This document shows, piece by piece, positions 14,939 through 24,719 of a stretch of 35,536 nt of DNA. Numbering within the stretch: the first letter of the stretch is position 1; each line of letters opens with the position of its first letter. The stretch is from Fuerstiella sp. (GTDB lineage: Bacteria > Planctomycetota > Planctomycetia > Planctomycetales > Planctomycetaceae). The notes under the pieces are model-generated. The model was not told where the DNA came from, ran no database searches, and saw only the letters and a list, made by a program, of their open reading frames with translations. The stretch is from assembly GCA_014238335.1 (NCBI GenBank), contig JABABI010000073.1, positions 1 through 35,536 of the forward strand, given 5' to 3'. A program made the position numbers and the translations under genes.

Positions 14939-17047
14939 TCAGTTGCCCGACGTTTTTGCAGCGTCAGGAAAGGCCAGATTCACGTCAGAAACAGCAGCAT
15001 CCGCATCGACGGTGACATTCGTCTTCCATGTCGCCGAGGCCAGTCGGCAAACACTGCCTTTCTCAGAGCCGCAGTAAGCGTAGTGCAGCTGAATCACGAA
15101 TTCACCGCTTCCGGCTGTCTCGGCTAACGGCACTGCAAATGACGCCTGACCTGCCTTCACAACTGCTTTGCTGCGCCCCTCTGTCGCTCCGGGAGCAAGA
15201 ATGGGATCACCGTCGAGCTGAAAGACTTCCCATGTGACGGGTGCAATTGAATTCAGTTTGGAGCCCTCCGGAATGTTCAGATCGACCACAACGGTGAACG
15301 ATTTCTTCAGATTGACAATCTGGTCCGAAATCTGAATGGCGCTGTCAGTCTTCGGCGCTGATCGTCGCGGTTTTTGACGTGGAGGTTCGAGCCCTGGAAT
15401 CTCGATGACGGAGAATGCATTCGTGGTCAGGTCGGCCCGACAGATTCGGTGATTATTTGTATCCGCAATGTACAGGTGGTCGCCAGCAATACTCAGACCT
15501 GCCGGTTCATTCAGTTCCGCAGGAGAAACCGACGCTCCGGCCGTTCCCGTACCCAGCCATGTGGTGACTTCACCTGAGGCCAGGTCGACTTGTCGGATTT
15601 TATGATTGTATGAATCTGCAACGAACACAGAGTTGTCGTGCCACGCGACGCCGAGCGGATGTTGAAAACGAGCGTCTGCACTCTGCGCGTCGATGTCGCC
15701 AAATGCGAACAGCGACTGACCTCGAGGAAGTTCCGATGTTCCGGCGATCGTGGTCACCTTTCCCGTCTCATCGATCGGTACCTGACGGATTGCAGAACCT
15801 TCGCTGTCGGCAACGTAAAAAAACGTACCGTCAGCGTTTGGCGATAGTCCTGAAGGCTGTGCGAACGCTGAGTCCACAAGGGAACCGTTAATCACATCTT
15901 CGCGAGCACTGCCCGCGTGCACCTTAATTTCATTAGTGCCGATTGCGTGAGACCAGATCTGGTGTGGTCCGGCCATTGCGATATACAGAATGTCATTGAT
16001 GTGGCACAGTGACCACGGACTGTTCAGCTCCGTTTTTAGAAGCTCGCCGTGAACATTCCGCGGTCGCCCCTGGACACCAGTGCCGGCCAGCGTTGTTACG
16101 GACTTATCCTGCAGGTCTACGGCACGCAACAGATGGTTTTCTGTATCAGCCACATAGAGCGTGTTGCCCACCAGTGCCATGCCCTGCGGATGGTCGAACT
16201 CGGCTGCCGAGAATGAACCATCGGAGTGTCCTGGCTGTCCGGAGCCAATGGTCTGCAGCAATTTACCATCGAGGTCTGTGACGACAATCCGGTTGTGATT
16301 GCTGTCAGAGATGAACAGTTGGTTCGACAGGGCATCCGCGATGATTTTCCCGGGATACCTGAGGGCTGTTGGCTTTATTTTACTGGTTTCAAGGTCGAAG
16401 ACGACCGGAGTTTCGTCCAGCGTTCCTTTCCAGCGATGGTACTCGATCAATTTATTGATGACGGTGTCAAACAGTTCCCGATTTCCTTCACCACCCTGCG
16501 CACCGGCGAATTTGCCTTCCGGATCAATTAGCGCCAGAGTCGGCCATGCACGCGTCCCGAATTTGCGCCAAATAAGCATTTCACTGTCGTTGACCACCGG
16601 GTGTTTGATTTCGTAACGAAGAATCGCGTCTCGAATATTCTGCGACAGTTTTTCGTTGTCGAATTTTGCGGAATGGACGCCAATAACGACGAGTTCGTTG
16701 GGATACTTTTCTTCCAGATACTTCAGGTCCGGCAGTACATGCATACAATTAATGCAGCAGTAGGTCCAGAAGTCGAGCAGCACCACTTTTCCTCGTAATG
16801 CTTTCAGATCAATCGGTGTGGAGGTATTCAACCACTCGACGCCGCCGTCCATGATCCCGGGCGGCACGACCACGGCATCCGGGAATGGATTCTGCGGCGC
16901 TGGCTTTTCATCCGGTGGGGGCTGCTGATTAGCCACAGCTGCTGGCGATGTCCTCGCCGCAGTCCCTTCGTCAGCTGTTGCGATGCTTTGCGCCTTTGTG
17001 CTGGCGAAGAACAGCAACAGGGAGAGTATGAAAACGCGACGATTCAT
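14939..17047 (-). CDS. Secreted thioredoxin-like/NHL-repeat protein (bacterial NHLRC2-like)
   Basis: A 702-residue protein with the domain order of animal NHLRC2: a thioredoxin-like domain, a six-bladed NHL beta-propeller and a C-terminal beta-rich domain. Signal peptide at about 1-20 (VFILSLLLFFAS), then a Pro/Ala-rich linker. The thioredoxin-like domain is at about 70-200 with the active-site motif WTYCCINCMH (CxxC formed by Cys98 and Cys101), the hallmark of this group, and the cis-Pro segment TRAWPTLALID. NHL blades occur at about 215-540 (FISDSNHNRIVVTDLDG, LYVADTENHLLRAVDLQ, VFVADSYNHKIRQVDL, LYIADTNNHRICRADL). The C-terminal sandwich spans about 570-690. Probably a periplasmic thiol-redox protein with a protein or ligand-binding propeller. 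It lies 27 bases after the sulfotransferase gene in the same direction, so an operon is likely. Confidence 0.9.
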   Translation of the reverse strand: MNRRVFILSLLLFFASTKAQSIATADEGTAARTSPAAVANQQPPPDEKPAPQNPFPDAVVVPPGIMDGGVEWLNTSTPIDLKALRGKVVLLDFWTYCCINCMHVLPDLKYLEEKYPNELVVIGVHSAKFDNEKLSQNIRDAILRYEIKHPVVNDSEMLIWRKFGTRAWPTLALIDPEGKFAGAQGGEGNRELFDTVINKLIEYHRWKGTLDETPVVFDLETSKIKPTALRYPGKIIADALSNQLFISDSNHNRIVVTDLDGKLLQTIGSGQPGHSDGSFSAAEFDHPQGMALVGNTLYVADTENHLLRAVDLQDKSVTTLAGTGVQGRPRNVHGELLKTELNSPWSLCHINDILYIAMAGPHQIWSHAIGTNEIKVHAGSAREDVINGSLVDSAFAQPSGLSPNADGTFFYVADSEGSAIRQVPIDETGKVTTIAGTSELPRGQSLFAFGDIDAQSADARFQHPLGVAWHDNSVFVADSYNHKIRQVDLASGEVTTWLGTGTAGASVSPAELNEPAGLSIAGDHLYIADTNNHRICRADLTTNAFSVIEIPGLEPPRQKPRRSAPKTDSAIQISDQIVNLKKSFTVVVDLNIPEGSKLNSIAPVTWEVFQLDGDPILAPGATEGRSKAVVKAGQASFAVPLAETAGSGEFVIQLHYAYCGSEKGSVCRLASATWKTNVTVDADAAVSDVNLAFPDAAKTSGN

Positions 17048-17074
17048 GAGATTAACTCGTTACTGTTTCTGGCG

Positions 17075-18244
17075 TTACACGTTTGATGGCTCGTTTTTTC
17101 GGGGGGGCGTTACCGATCCCGGCGTTTCGTAGCCGAACCGTTCGAAAGCCGGTCGCATTTCGTCGTATACACGGTTTACCCAGTAGGGATCATCCTGAAA
17201 TTCGTTCTTCTTGTAGCGTTTTAACGACTGCAGTTCGGGCTGTAGTGCCTTTTCCAACTCTTCAAATGCCGGCAATTCGAGTCCTTCGTATGCAGAACGC
17301 AATTCGCCCACGGGATCCTGTTCCATCTTTTCAAAAGAGATTTCATGCAGTCGACCACTCGGAATCAGTTGGCGATCTTTCTCGTACTTTTCGAACCCGT
17401 AGCGATACGTGCGGATGACCTCTTCTTCCGTGCCGTCATAGACACTTTTCCCCAGGGTGTTTTCGTCGATCATGCGATGTCGCAGATGACACGATGACCG
17501 AAAAACATTGTAGGGGTTCCGGTGGATGTACAGAAAACGAGCGTCAGGAAACATCTCCAGCAGTGTGGGGATGTGATAGGTGTGAATGGGCGACTTCATG
17601 ATGATACGTTTGGACGATGCAAACGTCTGCTTCTTCACTAGCAGCATTAAGCTGTCTTTCCAGCGTTGCAGCTCTTCCGGAGGCAATTCATGAAGCTTGA
17701 GTGCTCGCCAGAACTGAGATGGATCATGCGGGTGTGATAACAGCATGCACGCCGAGACCTGTGCCATGATGCACAGCGACATGTCGTCTTCCTGTGGCGC
17801 GTCCCACGAAACTTTGATGTTATCCATCGGTCGGTTCGCCGGGACAAAGGGCGCCGTCAGACTTGTTACGACTTTTTCCGTCAGCAGGAAGTGCCATGGG
17901 AAAAGGGCGCGGTACAGGCCCAGATGCTGAAACTGCGGGTCCCGCGTCAACAGCGTCTGTAACAGCGTCGTCCCACTGCGCCAGTATCCCAGGACAAAAA
18001 GTGGCGCCTGTTCGACTTTTGTGTTCCGAACGCGGCGACCATAAACAGCGGATTCAAAACGGCTCATTACAGAGTTGTAGATGCCAAAGAAGGGCAAACT
18101 CAGAATTCGATGAAGCCGTCTCCAGTGCAACAGCGGTTTGAAACGAAACAGCCGCCACAGACCCGAGCAAGTCATGCCGTGCCAGATCATCAGGCCGCCC
18201 TGAGAGTTCGTTACGGCTTTTGACTTTTTTTCTCCGGATGTCAT
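17075..18244 (-). CDS. PAPS-dependent sulfotransferase
   Basis: A 389-residue sulfotransferase-family protein that would move sulfate from PAPS to a carbohydrate, lipid or protein acceptor. Seen: the 5'-phosphosulfate loop GYWRSGTTLLQ (about 86-96) and the 3'-phosphate site FLYIHRNPYNVFRSS (about 237-251, with Arg242 and Ser250), joined by a helical segment with IIMKSPIHTYHIPTLLEMFPDA. The N-terminus has a hydrophobic patch but no clear signal peptide. The ATG at 18244 is used; an ATG 18 codons later (MIWHGM) is possible because family homology appears to begin there. It lies 84 bases downstream of ilvD and just before the NHLRC2-like gene. Acceptor unknown. Confidence 0.9.
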   Translation of the reverse strand: MTSGEKKSKAVTNSQGGLMIWHGMTCSGLWRLFRFKPLLHWRRLHRILSLPFFGIYNSVMSRFESAVYGRRVRNTKVEQAPLFVLGYWRSGTTLLQTLLTRDPQFQHLGLYRALFPWHFLLTEKVVTSLTAPFVPANRPMDNIKVSWDAPQEDDMSLCIMAQVSACMLLSHPHDPSQFWRALKLHELPPEELQRWKDSLMLLVKKQTFASSKRIIMKSPIHTYHIPTLLEMFPDARFLYIHRNPYNVFRSSCHLRHRMIDENTLGKSVYDGTEEEVIRTYRYGFEKYEKDRQLIPSGRLHEISFEKMEQDPVGELRSAYEGLELPAFEELEKALQPELQSLKRYKKNEFQDDPYWVNRVYDEMRPAFERFGYETPGSVTPPRKNEPSNV

Positions 18245-18328
18245 GCTCAGCAGTGTTTCTGTCTGATTAACGCGAGGTTCAGCGACGCCGCGTGATGCTT
18301 ACTTGGCAATAGCAGTGGCCAGGTGACG

Positions 18329-20008
<1,680 letters not shown>

Positions 20009-20318
20009 CTTGCCGAACGGAATCAGGAAAAAATCGTGGGAGGGGAGAGGCGAGAATGTCAAATTCGGTCTGTGAATCAGGCGGCGGCGCGTGTTTTCAT
20101 TCCAGAGGAAGTTTCGTTGTTGACACCCCAATTCGCCCCGCGGATCTGAACGGCTTCCTGCTTCGGTCACACTGAGCCATTTCGGCACAGCCATCGCAAA
20201 GCGTCGACCTTCACCAGTCGAAGCATACCGCACAACGCAGCAGTTCTCGACCGTCTCGCTGCGTAAATCGCAGCTTATCGCTTCTTCGAGCGACCCCGGA
20301 TGTGTCGAAATACAGTGC
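20009..20318 (-). other. ilvD leader / spacer without a recognised gene
   Basis: 310 bases between the DUF2237 stop and the ilvD start, both leftward. The ilvD frame stays open through it by chance. A small inverted repeat gctgcg (20258-20263) / cgcagc (20269-20274) with loop taaat is present. I recognise no branched-chain leader peptide with Leu/Val/Ile runs and no riboswitch. Confidence 0.4.
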
Positions 20319-20717
20319 CTACTCTTCCTCACCCATGTCCCGCTGTGGTGCCTTGTCTGCGTCCAGTCCATACTCCAGCAGAGTTTTCATGGAAATGTGT
20401 TCGATGGCAGACATATGGGTTGCTTCCAGCAGCAGTTTCGGAGCGGCGGAAGCATCCAGTGCCTCAAGCCATCGTGGCAGACAGAGACACCACCTGTCTC
20501 CGGGTTCCAGGCCCGGAAAGTGATATTCCGGTCTGGGGGTAGAGAGATCGTTCCCCGCGAGCCTGGAAAATTCCAAAAACTCTGTGGTCATTTCAGCACA
20601 AACCGTGTGCATTCCCGCGTCGTCGCCACAAGTATCGCAGCTTCCAGTTCGAAAAAAACCGGTCACAGGATCCGTGGAGCAGCTGATCAGGTCGCCGCCA
20701 AAAACGTTTTTTGCCAT
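20319..20717 (-). CDS. DUF2237 family protein
   Basis: A 132-residue cytosolic protein matching DUF2237 almost end to end: MAKNVFGGDLISCSTDPVTG, then GSCDTCGDDAGMHTVCAEMT, EFLEFSRLAGNDLSTPRPEY and FPGLEPGDRWCLCLPRWLEA. The family has no established function. Six conserved-looking Cys plus a His suggest metal binding or redox, but that is inference. The start at 20715-20717 is set by the family N-terminus; the frame is open upstream to 20933 without similarity. The next gene in the same direction, ilvD, lies 310 bases away. Confidence 0.9.
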   Translation of the reverse strand: MAKNVFGGDLISCSTDPVTGFFRTGSCDTCGDDAGMHTVCAEMTTEFLEFSRLAGNDLSTPRPEYHFPGLEPGDRWCLCLPRWLEALDASAAPKLLLEATHMSAIEHISMKTLLEYGLDADKAPQRDMGEEE

Positions 20718-21167
20718 TATCTGATGCTCCGAATGCGGACTGTTCGCCACGCCGAATTCGGCGTGAATATCTGTCTGGCGACAGGGGGATAGCCGTACTT
20801 TCCCTTGGTCGCCCCGTTGTGATGGACTCAACGGCGACCGATGCTGGCGACACATCTTCCGCCTGCACTTTAGCAATCGGCTCCGCCGATTCCAGCAGAT
20901 CGCGTCAACGTTATCGACCTTAACCCAATTCAAATTGCTGTCGATCGTGGGGCCTGGGGGAACGCACGAGAGGCTGGTGTTGGGATTGTGGCAATGATGG
21001 AGATCCTCGCTGGATTTTCACTGTTTGCAGCTCATTGGCGTCCCGATGCCCTCTCGCGAATGCGACGAGTGAACGGTTGCATCCACGTCACAGATCCTTC
21101 ATGCTTCTGTGACGGGACTGAAGAATTGTCTAAGAAATATTAAAATGGAATCTTGGAGTATCCGCTC
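20718..21167. other. Divergent intergenic region, DUF2237 / sugar isomerase
   Basis: 450 bases with no convincing gene. It must hold the leftward promoter of DUF2237 and the rightward promoter of the isomerase cluster. It contains a 7-bp perfect hairpin aatcggc (20875-20881) / gccgatt (20885-20891) with loop tcc, and the 9-bp inverted repeat described separately at 21086-21114. The last 40 bases are AT-rich (21131-21147), fitting a promoter -10 area. Confidence 0.45.
21086..21114 (+). promoter_or_regulatory. 9-bp inverted repeat, candidate operator or leader hairpin
   Basis: cgtcacaga (21086-21094) and tctgtgacg (21106-21114) are perfect inverted repeats separated by 11 bases. The dyad lies 53 bases before the isomerase GTG start. 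The two half-sites are centred 20 bases apart, about two helical turns, which suits a dimeric regulator. It could instead fold as an RNA hairpin. No T-run follows. Confidence 0.45.
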
Positions 21168-22013
21168 GTGAAATATGGAATGAATCTGCTGCTGTGGAAT
21201 TCGGAGATTACTGAGGAACATTTTCCCGTGATCGAGCAGCTCAAGGCAATTGGGTTTGATGGCGTCGAGTTGCCGATGTTCAATCTGGACGGTGAAAACT
21301 TCAGGAAACTGGGCACAAAGCTGGGCGAACTGGACCTTGGTGCCACCGCCGTCACAGTCTGTACCCCGGAAGCCAATCCCATCGATCCGGACCCGGCCGT
21401 TCGGGCGGCGGGCCTGAACCATTTGAAACAGGCAATTGACATGTGTGCGCTGGCTGGTGCGACACATCTGTGTGGCCCCATTCATTCGGCACTGGGCGAA
21501 TTCTCTGGTGCTGGTCGCACCGACGACGAATGGAATTGGGGCAAGGAAACGCTGGAGAAAGCGGCGGATTATGGAAAAGCGAACGACGTGACTCTGGTGG
21601 TGGAGTACTTGAATCGTTTTGAATGCTATTTTTTGAATTGTGCGGCGGACGCAGGTCGTTTTTGTCGTGAGGTCGGACACTCTCATTTAAAAACGATGTA
21701 TGACACCTTCCACGCCAACATCGAAGAGAAATCGCTCACCGATGCGGTAAAGGCGTGTGCTGATCAGATGGTTCATGTGCACATTTCTGAAAACGATCGC
21801 TCGACGCCCGGCCAGGGCGGTGTTAATTGGGATGAATCGTTTGCCGCCCTGAAAGAGGTCGGATACAGCGAAGGCTACTTGATGATCGAAGCATTCGGGC
21901 TTGCTTTGCCGGACCTCGCCGCCGCAACTCGTATCTGGCGAAAGATGTTCGACACGGAACTTAAGCTTGCTGAAGACGGCCTGAGGTTTATGAAGAGCCG
22001 CTGGGAAGCATAG
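21168..22013 (+). CDS. Sugar isomerase/epimerase (D-tagatose/D-psicose 3-epimerase-like TIM barrel)
   Basis: A 281-residue xylose-isomerase-like TIM barrel. The GTG at 21168 is chosen because the family begins KYGMNLLLW and GGAG lies 9 bases upstream; a TTG at 21153 is an alternative. The four metal-ligand positions known from D-tagatose 3-epimerase are present with matching spacing: Glu146 (VVEYLNRFE), Asp179 (MYDTFHANIEE), His205 (HVHISENDR) and Glu241 (LMIEAFG). The same fold also acts in breakdown of 3-keto-glycosides, and the following DUF1080 gene points that way. No signal peptide. It is probably the first gene of a three-gene plus-strand cluster. Confidence 0.9.
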   Translation: MKYGMNLLLWNSEITEEHFPVIEQLKAIGFDGVELPMFNLDGENFRKLGTKLGELDLGATAVTVCTPEANPIDPDPAVRAAGLNHLKQAIDMCALAGATHLCGPIHSALGEFSGAGRTDDEWNWGKETLEKAADYGKANDVTLVVEYLNRFECYFLNCAADAGRFCREVGHSHLKTMYDTFHANIEEKSLTDAVKACADQMVHVHISENDRSTPGQGGVNWDESFAALKEVGYSEGYLMIEAFGLALPDLAAATRIWRKMFDTELKLAEDGLRFMKSRWEA

Positions 22014-22116
22014 AACTGACGTTTGATCTGCAAGTCGGTGGAAGCAGTGCCATGCGCTTGTATTTGCCGTCTTGCTCCACATCCAGCGTGTGCAACGCGC
22101 AACAAGGCAAATATCA

Positions 22117-23130
22117 ATGAAACGTCTCATTTGTGGTTTACTGACACTGTCACTGCCCTGTCTGTTACTGCCCTGTCTGTCGATGGCTCAGGACAGGAAA
22201 GGGGCATTCCTCAACGGGGAGGATGCTGGTCCTGATTTTAACATCCAGGGTGAGTATTCCGGGACCGTTGATCGAGATGGTAATTCGACCAAAATCGGCA
22301 TCCAGGTGATTGCTCAGGGCGACGGGAAATTTCGCAGTATTGGATACGTCGGTGGTTTGCCGGGAGACGGATGGGACGGCACGCCAGAGATGCGGATTCC
22401 GGGATCCGGGCAGATGAAAGGGGACGTCTGCATCCTGAAAGCGGACAAGGTGGACAGCGATGGCCGAGCAGAGATCAAGGAAGGCAACCTGACTCTGTAC
22501 AGTGGCGACAACCTCAAGATTGCTGAGTTCCCGAAGGTGCGGCGTGAAAGTCCGACGGTCGGCGGAACACCTCCCGAGGGAGCCGTCGTATTGTTTGACG
22601 GAACAACGGCTGAACACTTCCAGGGAGGGCGCATGTCAGAGAACAAGTTGCTGATGGAGGGCGTCACCAGTAAACAGAAGTTTGGCAGTTACAATCTACA
22701 CGTGGAATTCATGCTGTCGTTTATGCCTTACGCCCGCGGTCAGGGGCGAGCCAACAGTGGCTGCTACCAGCAGGGACGTTACGAAGTACAGATTCTGGAT
22801 TCGTTCGGCCTGGAAGGTAAGAACAACGAATGCGGCGGTGTGTACGAAATCGCTGACCCAGCTGTGAACATGTGCTTCCCGCCTCTTTCCTGGCAGACCT
22901 ACGACATAGCATACCATGCGGCAAAGTTTGACGATGAAGGCCAGAAGCAGATGAACGCGTGGATGACCGTAGAGCACAACGGCGTGGTGGTACATGACAA
23001 ACTGGACCTGCCCAGAGGCACGCGTGCAGCTCCCGTAAAAGAAGGGCCGGCGGACGGTCCCATCTATCTGCAGAACCACGGCAATCCCATTCGTTTTCGG
23101 AACATCTGGCTCGTGCCGACCAAAGGCTGA
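22117..23130 (+). CDS. Secreted DUF1080 (3-keto-disaccharide hydrolase family) protein
   Basis: A 337-residue protein with a signal peptide (KRLICGLLTLSLPCLLLPCLSMAQ, here split by a small tandem duplication) and the start set at the ATG at 22117. The first ~140 residues are a beta-rich, Gly/Asp-rich domain (GPDFNIQGEYSGTVDRDG, then GYVGGLPGDGWDGTPEM). The DUF1080 concanavalin-like domain covers about 150-337: VVLFDGTTAEHFQGG, FGSYNLHVEFMLSF, ANSGCYQQGRYEVQILDS, CGGVYEIADP, WQTYDIAYHAAKFD and PIYLQNHGNPIRFRNIWLVP. Members of this family hydrolyse 3-keto-disaccharides or 3-keto-glycosides. It lies 103 bases after the isomerase and 50 before the beta-propeller gene, same strand. Confidence 0.9.
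   Translation: MKRLICGLLTLSLPCLLLPCLSMAQDRKGAFLNGEDAGPDFNIQGEYSGTVDRDGNSTKIGIQVIAQGDGKFRSIGYVGGLPGDGWDGTPEMRIPGSGQMKGDVCILKADKVDSDGRAEIKEGNLTLYSGDNLKIAEFPKVRRESPTVGGTPPEGAVVLFDGTTAEHFQGGRMSENKLLMEGVTSKQKFGSYNLHVEFMLSFMPYARGQGRANSGCYQQGRYEVQILDSFGLEGKNNECGGVYEIADPAVNMCFPPLSWQTYDIAYHAAKFDDEGQKQMNAWMTVEHNGVVVHDKLDLPRGTRAAPVKEGPADGPIYLQNHGNPIRFRNIWLVPTKG
22152..22181 (+). repeat. 15-base tandem duplication in the DUF1080 signal peptide
   Basis: Two adjacent copies of actgccctgtctgt(t/c), 22152-22166 and 22167-22181, identical at 14 of 15 bases. They encode a repeated Leu-Pro-Cys-Leu-type unit in the hydrophobic core of the signal peptide and keep the frame. Confidence 0.8.
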
Positions 23131-23180
23131 TCCGACTCTGGCAACACAAGCAAGACGTTTTCCCCCAGGTCCACATTTCC

Positions 23181-24674
23181 ATGCTCGCATATCTACGTCT
23201 GCTCACCGCAATCTGCGTCGCTGTTTGTTGTACACCTGTTTTCGCTCAGGACTCTGTTCCACCAACAGAAGACGATTTCTACAATCTGCTGCGATTTGAG
23301 ATTCCCCAAACGATGAATCTCGAAGTCGGTGCGATCGAGGTCATGCCGGACGGAACTCTGGCGGTGGGAACGCGCCGCGGAGATATCTATGCCGTCCACA
23401 ACGCGTGGAGCGATGATCCATCCGGCGCCCAGTTTGAACTGTACGCGTCCGGTCTGCATGAAGTTCTGGGGCTGTCATGGGATGACGGCTGGCTGTACGT
23501 GACTCAACGGTGCGAAGTCACTCGGCTGAGGGATACAGACGAAGACGGCGTCGCTGATGAATTCGAAACGTTCAATGATGACTGGGGCATCAACGGCGAC
23601 TATCACGAATACGCGTTTGGCTCGCCATTCGATGACGACGGCAACATGTGGGCCGTCCTGTGCCTGACTGGTTCCTTTAACAGCGATTCCAAATATCGCG
23701 GCTGGTGCCTTCGTATTAATCGTGAAGGCAAGTCCGTTCCGACGTGCAGCGGAATTCGTTCGCCGGGTGGCATCGGCTTCAACTCCGTGAAGGACGTTTT
23801 CTACACCGATAATCAGGGCCCATGGAACGGTACCTGCAGTCTGAAATGGCTGCGGCCGTCATCGTTTCAGGGACACCCGGGCGGTTTCAAATGGTTCGAT
23901 GAGCCTGCCGCAATAGAGGCGCTGGGGGCGCGTCCGACGGAACCCGTCAGCGGCAGCCGCATCATGATGGAGGCTGACAGAATTCCGGAATACGAACCGC
24001 CTGTGATTCTGTTTCCTTATAAGAAGATGGGGCAGTCCGCCAGTGGAGTGGCCTGTGACATCACAGGCGGCCGCTTTGGTCCATTTCAGGAACAGATGTT
24101 TGTTGGCGACCAGACCTTCAGTACAGTTATGCGATGTTTTCTGGAAAAAGTTGACGGTCATTATCAGGGCGCGTGTTTTCCGTTTCGTGAAGGTTTTGGC
24201 TCTGGCACTCTGTCGGTGCGTTTGACTGAAGACGGGTCGATGTTTGTGGGTGGGACAAATCGAGGCTGGGGGTCCCGCGGCACTAAGCCGTTTGCGCTGG
24301 AACGTCTGGTGTGGAGAGGAACAACGCCGTTTGAGATTCACGAAATGCGAGCGAAATCGGACGGCTTCGAAGTCACGTTCACGCGACCGGTCGACGTCGC
24401 CACGGCTGGCGATTTGACGTCTTACTCCCTACAGAGCTACACGTACATCTTTCAGGCATCGTATGGCAGTCCGGAGGTAGACCACACCACTCCCACGATT
24501 ACGTCCGCTGATGTCGCGGCGGATGGCATGTCCGCGCGTCTGCGAATTGACGGCCTGCAGCGCGGTCATGTGCACGAACTGTCGGCGGCTGGAGTCCGTT
24601 CGGCTGCAGGGCTGCCGCTGCTTCACTCAGATGCGTACTACACGCTGAACTACATTCCGGCAGCTCCGAACTAG
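23181..24674 (+). CDS. Secreted beta-propeller protein (PVC-type, sugar-dehydrogenase-like)
   Basis: A 497-residue exported protein: signal peptide at about 1-22 (LLTAICVAVCCTPVFAQ), then a beta-propeller related to glucose/sorbosone dehydrogenases and the DUF7133-like proteins of Planctomycetes. Seen: LEVGAIEVMPDGTLAVGTRRGDIYAV; GLSWDDGWLYVTQRCEVTRL; a calcium-loop-like DTDEDGVADEFE; GIRSPGGIGFNSVKDVFYTDNQGPWNG; and FQEQMFVGDQTFSTVMR. The last 110 residues form a separate beta domain (FEIHEMRAKSDGFEVTFTRPVD). No CxxCH heme motif, unlike many relatives. PQQ or another redox function is not shown by the sequence. It is the third gene of the isomerase/DUF1080 cluster. Confidence 0.85.
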   Translation: MLAYLRLLTAICVAVCCTPVFAQDSVPPTEDDFYNLLRFEIPQTMNLEVGAIEVMPDGTLAVGTRRGDIYAVHNAWSDDPSGAQFELYASGLHEVLGLSWDDGWLYVTQRCEVTRLRDTDEDGVADEFETFNDDWGINGDYHEYAFGSPFDDDGNMWAVLCLTGSFNSDSKYRGWCLRINREGKSVPTCSGIRSPGGIGFNSVKDVFYTDNQGPWNGTCSLKWLRPSSFQGHPGGFKWFDEPAAIEALGARPTEPVSGSRIMMEADRIPEYEPPVILFPYKKMGQSASGVACDITGGRFGPFQEQMFVGDQTFSTVMRCFLEKVDGHYQGACFPFREGFGSGTLSVRLTEDGSMFVGGTNRGWGSRGTKPFALERLVWRGTTPFEIHEMRAKSDGFEVTFTRPVDVATAGDLTSYSLQSYTYIFQASYGSPEVDHTTPTITSADVAADGMSARLRIDGLQRGHVHELSAAGVRSAAGLPLLHSDAYYTLNYIPAAPN

Positions 24675-24698
24675 GAACCGAAATACCGATGAGCCGTC

Positions 24699-24718
24699 CG
24701 GCAGCGATTCGCTGACCG
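24699..24718. terminator. Hairpin between convergent beta-propeller and glycosylase genes
   Basis: cggcagcg (24699-24706), loop att, cgctgaccg (24710-24718): an 8-bp stem with one bulged A. It fills the 45-base gap between convergent stop codons (24674 and 24720). No T-run, so the terminator call is tentative. Confidence 0.35.
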
Positions 24719-24719
24719 A

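Noticed and set aside
20009..20371. 121-codon N-terminal extension of ilvD
   Set aside because: Frame open by chance: the family N-terminus begins at 20008, and the extension overlaps the end of the DUF2237 gene.
20718..20933. 72-codon N-terminal extension of the DUF2237 gene
   Set aside because: Arg/Cys-rich and unlike the family, which begins at MAKNVFGG.
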